From contig RGVD01000092.1 in assembly GCA_010027395.1 (NCBI GenBank), forward strand, positions 1 through 10,076: DNA of 10,076 nt, in the 5' to 3' direction. Within the stretch, counting starts at the first letter, position 1. The number at the start of each line of letters is the position of its first letter. A model generated the notes under the pieces. It did not search any database. It saw nothing but the letters and a program-made list of their open reading frames with translations, and had not been told where the DNA came from. Shown here in pieces: positions 6,785 to 10,076 of the stretch. Made by a program: the position numbers and the translations under genes. This stretch comes from Bacteroidota bacterium. Its GTDB lineage: Bacteria > Bacteroidota > Bacteroidia > UKL13-3.

Positions 6785-6807
6785 TAAATTTCATAAACAG
6801 AAATTTA
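6785..6807. repeat. Perfect 8-bp inverted repeat in the toxin-antitoxin/thiN intergenic region
   Basis: TAAATTTC (6785-6792) and GAAATTTA (6800-6807) are perfect reverse complements around a 7-base centre (ATAAACA). The repeat lies about 40 bases upstream of the candidate -7 box of the thiamine pyrophosphokinase gene, where a regulator might bind. No T-run follows on either strand, so it is not a normal terminator. There is no thiamine riboswitch-like sequence in this gap. Chance in AT-rich DNA remains possible. Confidence 0.3.
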
Positions 6808-6847
6808 ATTTGAATTTATTACTCAGACTTGTAATGCTATTAATGTT

Positions 6848-6855
6848 TATTTTTG
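6848..6855 (+). promoter_or_regulatory. -7 promoter box for thiamine pyrophosphokinase
   Basis: TATTTTTG fits TAnnTTTG. A TTG at 6829-6831 lies 16 bases upstream, one base short of the accepted spacing. Transcription would start near 6862, giving a leader of about 40 bases before the ATG at 6904. The box covers the in-frame TTG at 6853, which argues against that codon as the translation start. Confidence 0.45.
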
Positions 6856-6903
6856 CTCCTCCCATATGCAAAACTTAATTGGCCTAAAAACAATACTTCA
6901 ATT

Positions 6904-7566
6904 ATGTCATCACACCATATAGTAAAAGACAAACAAGAACCCGCTCTGATTATTGCCAATGGCGAGGCCTGTAGCTATGAACTTTTGTCACAATTGCTCG
7001 AATGGAGCCCTACTGTTTTGGTGCTTGATGGAGCAATAACCCGCGTACTTGAATTGGGAATTAAAGTAGATATTGTTCTAGGGGATTTCGATAGTGCAAA
7101 AAATATTGAAGAACTGCTTATTGACCAACAACCCATTAAAATTATTCATACCCCCGACCAAAACAAAACTGATTTAGAAAAAGGAATAGAATACCTAATA
7201 AACGAAGGCCACAAAGCCATTAATATCCTCTGGGCAACTGGGCGCAGGGCCGATCATACCATCACCAATATTACCAATATGGTGCGCTATAAATCAGATG
7301 TAAGCTTGGTTTTATATGATGATTACTCCAAAATATTTTGTTTGCCTAAATATTTCGAAAAATGGTATCTAAAAGGATTTCCCATTTCACTAATTCCTAT
7401 TGGAGACGTTACGGGTATTAATAGCAAAGGTCTAAAGTATAATCTCACGAATGATACCCTTAGCATTGGTTACAAATCAGGGAGTAGCAACGAGGCTGAA
7501 AATGATGGCATAGTTTCTATAAGCTATGAAAATGGTGATTTGTTGATGATGGAATGCCACGACTAA
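6904..7566 (+). CDS. thiN: Thiamine pyrophosphokinase
   Basis: The enzyme transfers pyrophosphate from ATP to thiamine, giving thiamine pyrophosphate in the cytoplasm. With the ATG at 6904 the product has 220 residues and begins MSSHHIVKDKQEPALIIANGE in Bacteroidota fashion. The ATP/metal-binding half has VLVLDGA (38-44) and GDFDS (60-64), followed by DQNKTDLEKGI (85-95) and ATGRRADHT (111-119), all diagnostic. The C-terminal beta domain has GITGxxSxGLKYNL-like residues (171-181) and SSNEA (194-198), where the usual thiamine-site motif is SNE. The frame extends upstream to a TTG at 6853, but that codon lies inside the -7 box and the added residues do not resemble the family. The stop directly abuts the stop of the convergent radical SAM gene. 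No thiamine riboswitch is visible upstream. Confidence 0.94.
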   Translation: MSSHHIVKDKQEPALIIANGEACSYELLSQLLEWSPTVLVLDGAITRVLELGIKVDIVLGDFDSAKNIEELLIDQQPIKIIHTPDQNKTDLEKGIEYLINEGHKAINILWATGRRADHTITNITNMVRYKSDVSLVLYDDYSKIFCLPKYFEKWYLKGFPISLIPIGDVTGINSKGLKYNLTNDTLSIGYKSGSSNEAENDGIVSISYENGDLLMMECHD

Positions 7567-8586
7567 CTAGCTCCAAACCTTTGTTCCTTCGGTGCAATTT
7601 GTACAGATATCAATTTCTTTTCTGCTTTTGAGAATGGCTTGTCTAAAGTTATTGTAGCGCTCCCCTTTCCATACCTCTTCAAAATGTTGAGTGCTCACAT
7701 CACCAAAACGATGCGTTGCGTCTTTGTCAAAACAACATGGCACCACCAATCCATCCCAAGTAATCACACTACCGCGCCACATTCGCCAACATTGATTTAA
7801 TAGCTTGTTTTTTATCTCATATCCCAATTCTGTTTTTCTATAACGAGCAAGATCCTCATTTGTGGGAATAAAGTCATCACTTGTCTTGTAATCATATATC
7901 TGAGCCGTTTTAATCCCTAGTTCATCCACCCCTATTTCTTTTGCCAATCTTTTTATTTCGGGCAATTGATGTTCGTTATGCTTAAAAACAATGAATTGCC
8001 AAATAATATGAGGGGTGGTTTTATTTAGATTTTTCTTCCAATACAATAGCTTTTTTGTGCCATCTATTACCTTTTCAACATTACCGCCAATCCTGTACTT
8101 TCCATAGGTTTCTTGGGTGGTGCCATCAATAGAAACAATAAGTCTGTCGAGCCCGCTTTCAACAGTGGCTTTGGCCATTTCATCGGTAAAATAATGTGCA
8201 TTGCTGCTGGTTGCGGTATATATGTTTTTTGAAGCAGCATATTTTACAAACTCAAGAAATTGTTTGTTTAGAAAGGGCTCGCCTTGAAAATATAAAATCA
8301 ACCACACCAAGTCTTCATGAATCTCATCTATGGTTTTTTTGTACAGAGGCAAATCAAGCATTCCTGTGTTTCGGGTAAACTCCCTTAAACCACTCGGACA
8401 TTGCGGACAACGTAAGTTACAACTTGTCGTAGGCTCTATTTCCATGCTCAAAGGCATACCCCATTGGATAGGTCTTTTTATGGTTTTGGAAATGTAGTAG
8501 CTACTAAACAATTTTATCGCATTAAAAATGCGCCTATTATTTAGTTTTGATAATACATTGATGCCGTCTCTTAGGTTTCTATTCAT
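7567..8586 (-). CDS. Radical SAM protein with C-terminal SPASM-type domain, substrate unknown
   Basis: With the ATG at 8586 the product has 339 residues, starting MNRNLRDGINVLSKLNNRRI. The radical SAM cluster motif lies in IEPTTSCNLRCPQCPSGLRE (CxxxCxxC; Cys56, Cys60, Cys63 from this start). It is followed by the SAM-binding glycine segment YFQGEPFLN and by VSIDGTTQETYGKYRIGGN. The C-terminal part, NQCWRMWRGSVITWDGLVVPCCFD followed by the pair ICTNC, has five cysteines in the SPASM pattern, enough for one auxiliary [4Fe-4S] cluster. Such proteins include peptide- and enzyme-maturing and sugar-modifying enzymes. No precursor peptide or partner is adjacent, so the reaction is unknown. The neighbour is convergent thiN, which does not imply a link. 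The frame extends four codons to a TTG at 8598, but that codon lies in the -7 box, so ATG 8586 is preferred. Confidence 0.92.
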   Translation of the reverse strand: MNRNLRDGINVLSKLNNRRIFNAIKLFSSYYISKTIKRPIQWGMPLSMEIEPTTSCNLRCPQCPSGLREFTRNTGMLDLPLYKKTIDEIHEDLVWLILYFQGEPFLNKQFLEFVKYAASKNIYTATSSNAHYFTDEMAKATVESGLDRLIVSIDGTTQETYGKYRIGGNVEKVIDGTKKLLYWKKNLNKTTPHIIWQFIVFKHNEHQLPEIKRLAKEIGVDELGIKTAQIYDYKTSDDFIPTNEDLARYRKTELGYEIKNKLLNQCWRMWRGSVITWDGLVVPCCFDKDATHRFGDVSTQHFEEVWKGERYNNFRQAILKSRKEIDICTNCTEGTKVWS

Positions 8587-8595
8587 GAAGCGAAG

Positions 8596-8603
8596 CAAAC
8601 ATA
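8596..8603 (-). promoter_or_regulatory. -7 promoter box for the radical SAM gene
   Basis: TATGTTTG (minus strand 8603-8596) matches TAnnTTTG and ends nine bases before the ATG at 8586, implying a very short leader. It overlaps the TTG at 8598, the alternative start. No TTG lies at the -33 distance, so the call rests on the -7 box and its position. Confidence 0.45.
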
Positions 8604-8665
8604 CAAGATGTAATGAAATTTATAGGTAAAATAAGTAGAGGCTTTGAACGATTTATTCTCTCAAG

Positions 8666-8700
8666 CCTATATAGTATGGTAAGTTTTACCATACCATAGG
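8666..8700. terminator. Strong intergenic hairpin, probable transcription terminator of the upstream small gene
   Basis: GTATGGTAA (8674-8682) and TTACCATAC (8686-8694) form a perfect 9-bp stem with a GTT loop. An outer CCTAT/ATAGG pair (8666-8670 with 8696-8700) extends it across a small internal loop. It lies 20 bases downstream of the stop of the minus-strand gene ending at 8721 and before the promoter of the radical SAM gene, which is where a terminator is expected. No T-run follows on the minus strand (it continues CTTGAGAGAATAAATC), so it is not a textbook intrinsic terminator. It might instead be a repeat element or an RNA-stabilising 3' hairpin. Confidence 0.5.
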
Positions 8701-8720
8701 GAATAATCGAATGATTCTCT

Positions 8721-9287
8721 TTAAAAATTATAGCATATTCCTACTTGGTTTGTACTGATTTTATATTTCAAACTGCTCTTTTTCAAATTTCCAGCATTAA
8801 CCAAATTGTGTCCAGAAGCAATCAGGCATATAAATGAGGTTAGATTTAATCCTCCCGCTATCACATAGGTTACAAACAGTGCTTTAGTTTGATTATCAGC
8901 ATTTGTAAATGTTAAAAAGGGGGCGATTGAATACAAAACCACTCCAACAATAAAACAACCACCTGCAACTTGAAGATTTATTCCTGCTCTTTTTAACAAG
9001 TCGTCCTTAGTAATTGCGATTTGATTATTTAAACTTGAAATTTCATCAGAAAAAAAAGATATCTTGTAAATAGTGTCTTTACCTATTGGAATTTTATATG
9101 CAATGTTATCGGAATTAATTGTATAGTTGATTTTAACATCCCCAACCTTGCTAGAAACATATAAAATTTTTTCTGCCTGAAGTGTTATATAGCCTTCTTT
9201 AACTGTGCTATCCTTCATTACTATCTTGAATTGAGCCAATAAGGATAGTGGACAAATTAATAACATTAATACAAACAGTTTCTTCAT
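8721..9287 (-). CDS. Small exported or membrane protein of unknown function
   Basis: The 188-residue protein starts MKKLFVLMLLICPLSLLAQF, a clear signal peptide with probable cleavage after Ala18. A polar, strand-rich stretch follows (about 20-80) that begins KIVMKDSTVKEGYITLQAEK. This resembles the short beta domain seen in many Bacteroidota proteins where a 'DG..I.G.I' segment is followed by 'Y......G......'. Two hydrophobic helices lie at about 107-127 and 136-158, and the C-terminus NQVGICYNF ends in aromatic residues. I do not recognise a named family. The gene is 41 bases downstream of the ALDH gene on the same strand. A TTG-N17-TAAGTTTG sequence at the end of the ALDH gene may give it its own promoter. 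A strong hairpin follows the stop, so it is probably the last gene of its transcript. Confidence 0.8.
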   Translation of the reverse strand: MKKLFVLMLLICPLSLLAQFKIVMKDSTVKEGYITLQAEKILYVSSKVGDVKINYTINSDNIAYKIPIGKDTIYKISFFSDEISSLNNQIAITKDDLLKRAGINLQVAGGCFIVGVVLYSIAPFLTFTNADNQTKALFVTYVIAGGLNLTSFICLIASGHNLVNAGNLKKSSLKYKISTNQVGICYNF

Positions 9288-9328
9288 AATTAATTTGTTT
9301 AAAGGTCTAGGTGAAAATTCAGAAAATA

Positions 9329-10076
9329 TTACAAATCAAACTTAATACCTTGTGCTAAAGGCAACTCCTTGCCATAGTTAATGGTATTGGTTTGTCTGCG
9401 CATGTATGCTTTCCAGCTATCGCTGCCGCTTTCTCTACCACCACCCGTTTCTTTCTCGCCACCAAAAGCTCCACCAATTTCTGCACCACTGGTTCCAATA
9501 TTTACATTGGCAATACCACAGTCGCTGCCCCATGCCGATAAGAATGCTTCTGCTTCTTGCATATTGTCAGTAAAAATACTTGAGCTTAGGCCTTGTTTTA
9601 CTCCATTTTGCATAGCAATGGCTTCATCCATTTCTTTGTATTTAAGTAGGTACAATATTGGTGCAAAAGTCTCATGCTGAACGATGGCAAAGTCGTTTTT
9701 AGCCTCACAAATGGTTGGTTTTACATAACAGCCACTTTCATAGCCTTCACCAGTCATTACTTCAGCTCCACATAAAACAGTTCCGCCTTCTTTTTTCAAT
9801 GCTTCAATAGCTTGTAAATAGGCGTTTACAGCCGCTTTATCTATCAATGGGCCCACCAAGTTTCCATTTAATGGATTACCAATAGTTAATTGACCATAAG
9901 CTTTCACAAGCTTTTCTTTTAAGGTATCATAAAGGCTCTCATGAACAATCAATCTGCGCGTGGTGGTACATCTTTGTCCTGCTGTTCCAACAGCACCAAA
10001 TACCACGCCTATCATAGCCAAATCTAGGTTTGCATGAGGAGTAAGTATAATGGCATTGTTACCGCCTAGTTCTAAC
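9329..10076 (-). CDS. Aldehyde dehydrogenase, ALDH7/antiquitin type (partial, N-terminus beyond window edge)
   Basis: The frame is open from the right edge; 248 residues are visible, about half of the usual 500-510. The fragment begins LELGGNNAII, where the catalytic general-base Glu lies 34 residues before the nucleophile Cys in AGQRCTTTRRL, the canonical ALDH spacing. Further family marks are HETFAPILYLLKY, GLSSSIF, GSDCGIANVNIGTSGAEIGG and FGGEKETGGGRESGSDSWK. The C-terminus INYGKELPLAQGIKFDL closely follows human antiquitin (ALDH7A1) and bacterial AmaB/Pcd. Those enzymes oxidise alpha-aminoadipic semialdehyde (piperideine-6-carboxylate) to aminoadipate with NAD+ in lysine breakdown, and act in the cytoplasm. 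Related activity on betaine aldehyde or other aldehydes cannot be excluded. Internal start codons near 10021 and 10015 are not real starts, because the conserved ELGGNNA lies upstream of them. Confidence 0.95.
   Translation of the reverse strand, partial: LELGGNNAIILTPHANLDLAMIGVVFGAVGTAGQRCTTTRRLIVHESLYDTLKEKLVKAYGQLTIGNPLNGNLVGPLIDKAAVNAYLQAIEALKKEGGTVLCGAEVMTGEGYESGCYVKPTICEAKNDFAIVQHETFAPILYLLKYKEMDEAIAMQNGVKQGLSSSIFTDNMQEAEAFLSAWGSDCGIANVNIGTSGAEIGGAFGGEKETGGGRESGSDSWKAYMRRQTNTINYGKELPLAQGIKFDL
9337..9364 (-). promoter_or_regulatory. Possible promoter for the small exported protein, inside the ALDH 3' end
   Basis: On the minus strand TTG (9364-9362) and TAAGTTTG (9344-9337) are 17 bases apart, fitting the flavobacterial TTG-N17-23-TAnnTTTG pattern. 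The implied leader is about 45 bases to the ATG at 9287. The sequence also encodes conserved ALDH residues (GIKF), so the match may be coincidental. Confidence 0.3.

Noticed and set aside
6694..6903. Possible thiamine riboswitch upstream of thiN
   Set aside because: The conserved CUGAGA-type and other TPP riboswitch core elements are not seen, and the gap is too AT-rich and short after the putative transcription start at about 6862.
8196..8378. Plus-strand open frame of 60 codons
   Set aside because: It is antisense to the radical SAM core; the cysteines and tryptophans in its translation are by-products of the opposite strand.
9381..9680. Plus-strand open frame of 99 codons
   Set aside because: It is antisense to the ALDH7 C-terminal region, which matches the family without interruption.

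Overview
The window is AT-rich chromosomal DNA from a member of the Bacteroidota, most likely a Flavobacteriia, Sphingobacteriia or Chitinophagia relative. The evidence is the protein families present (a Bacteroidota-type S41 C-terminal processing peptidase, a DUF6427-like membrane protein, an MSSHHIV-type thiamine pyrophosphokinase), signal peptides ending in ..AQ, weak or absent Shine-Dalgarno sequences, and several copies of the Bacteroidota -7 promoter box TAnnTTTG just upstream of genes. No RNA gene, insertion sequence, prophage gene or CRISPR array was found, and no stretch longer than about 210 bases lacks a gene.

Layout. Left edge, minus strand: a PDZ/S41 peptidase, cut by the edge before its C-terminus. 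Divergent from it, plus strand: murQ (peptidoglycan recycling etherase) and a directly abutting four-helix membrane protein of unknown function. Minus strand from about 6693 down to 2851: five closely spaced co-directional genes. First come a DUF433 antitoxin and a DUF5615 PIN-like toxin (ATGA overlap), then a secreted 488-residue protein of unknown function, a DUF6427-like polytopic membrane protein, and a YdcF/ElyC-type DUF218 protein. The DUF218 gene is split by a one-base frameshift in an 8-base homopolymer. Divergent from this run, plus strand: thiamine pyrophosphokinase. It runs tail-to-tail, with no spacer, into a minus-strand radical SAM/SPASM protein. Right edge, minus strand: a small secreted or membrane protein preceded by the C-terminal half of an ALDH7 (antiquitin-type) aldehyde dehydrogenase cut by the window edge.

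Most genes are housekeeping: envelope protein processing, cell-wall recycling, thiamine cofactor supply and semialdehyde oxidation. The only clearly accessory item is the toxin-antitoxin pair. Its promoter overlaps an imperfect inverted repeat suited to autoregulation, and the pair sits at the head of an envelope-protein gene run.

The observations most worth checking are: (1) the DUF218 frameshift, which falls on an in-phase U UUU UUU slippery heptamer whose -1 slip would exactly restore a 255-residue protein; (2) the promoter/operator architecture of the toxin-antitoxin pair, with an almost leaderless transcript; (3) two convergent gene pairs separated by 0 and 1 base; and (4) start codon corrections for thiamine pyrophosphokinase and the radical SAM gene based on -7 boxes that overlap the TTG codons of the longer reading frames. 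I did not see a clearly new multi-gene system. The unknown envelope genes are the best places to look for new function.
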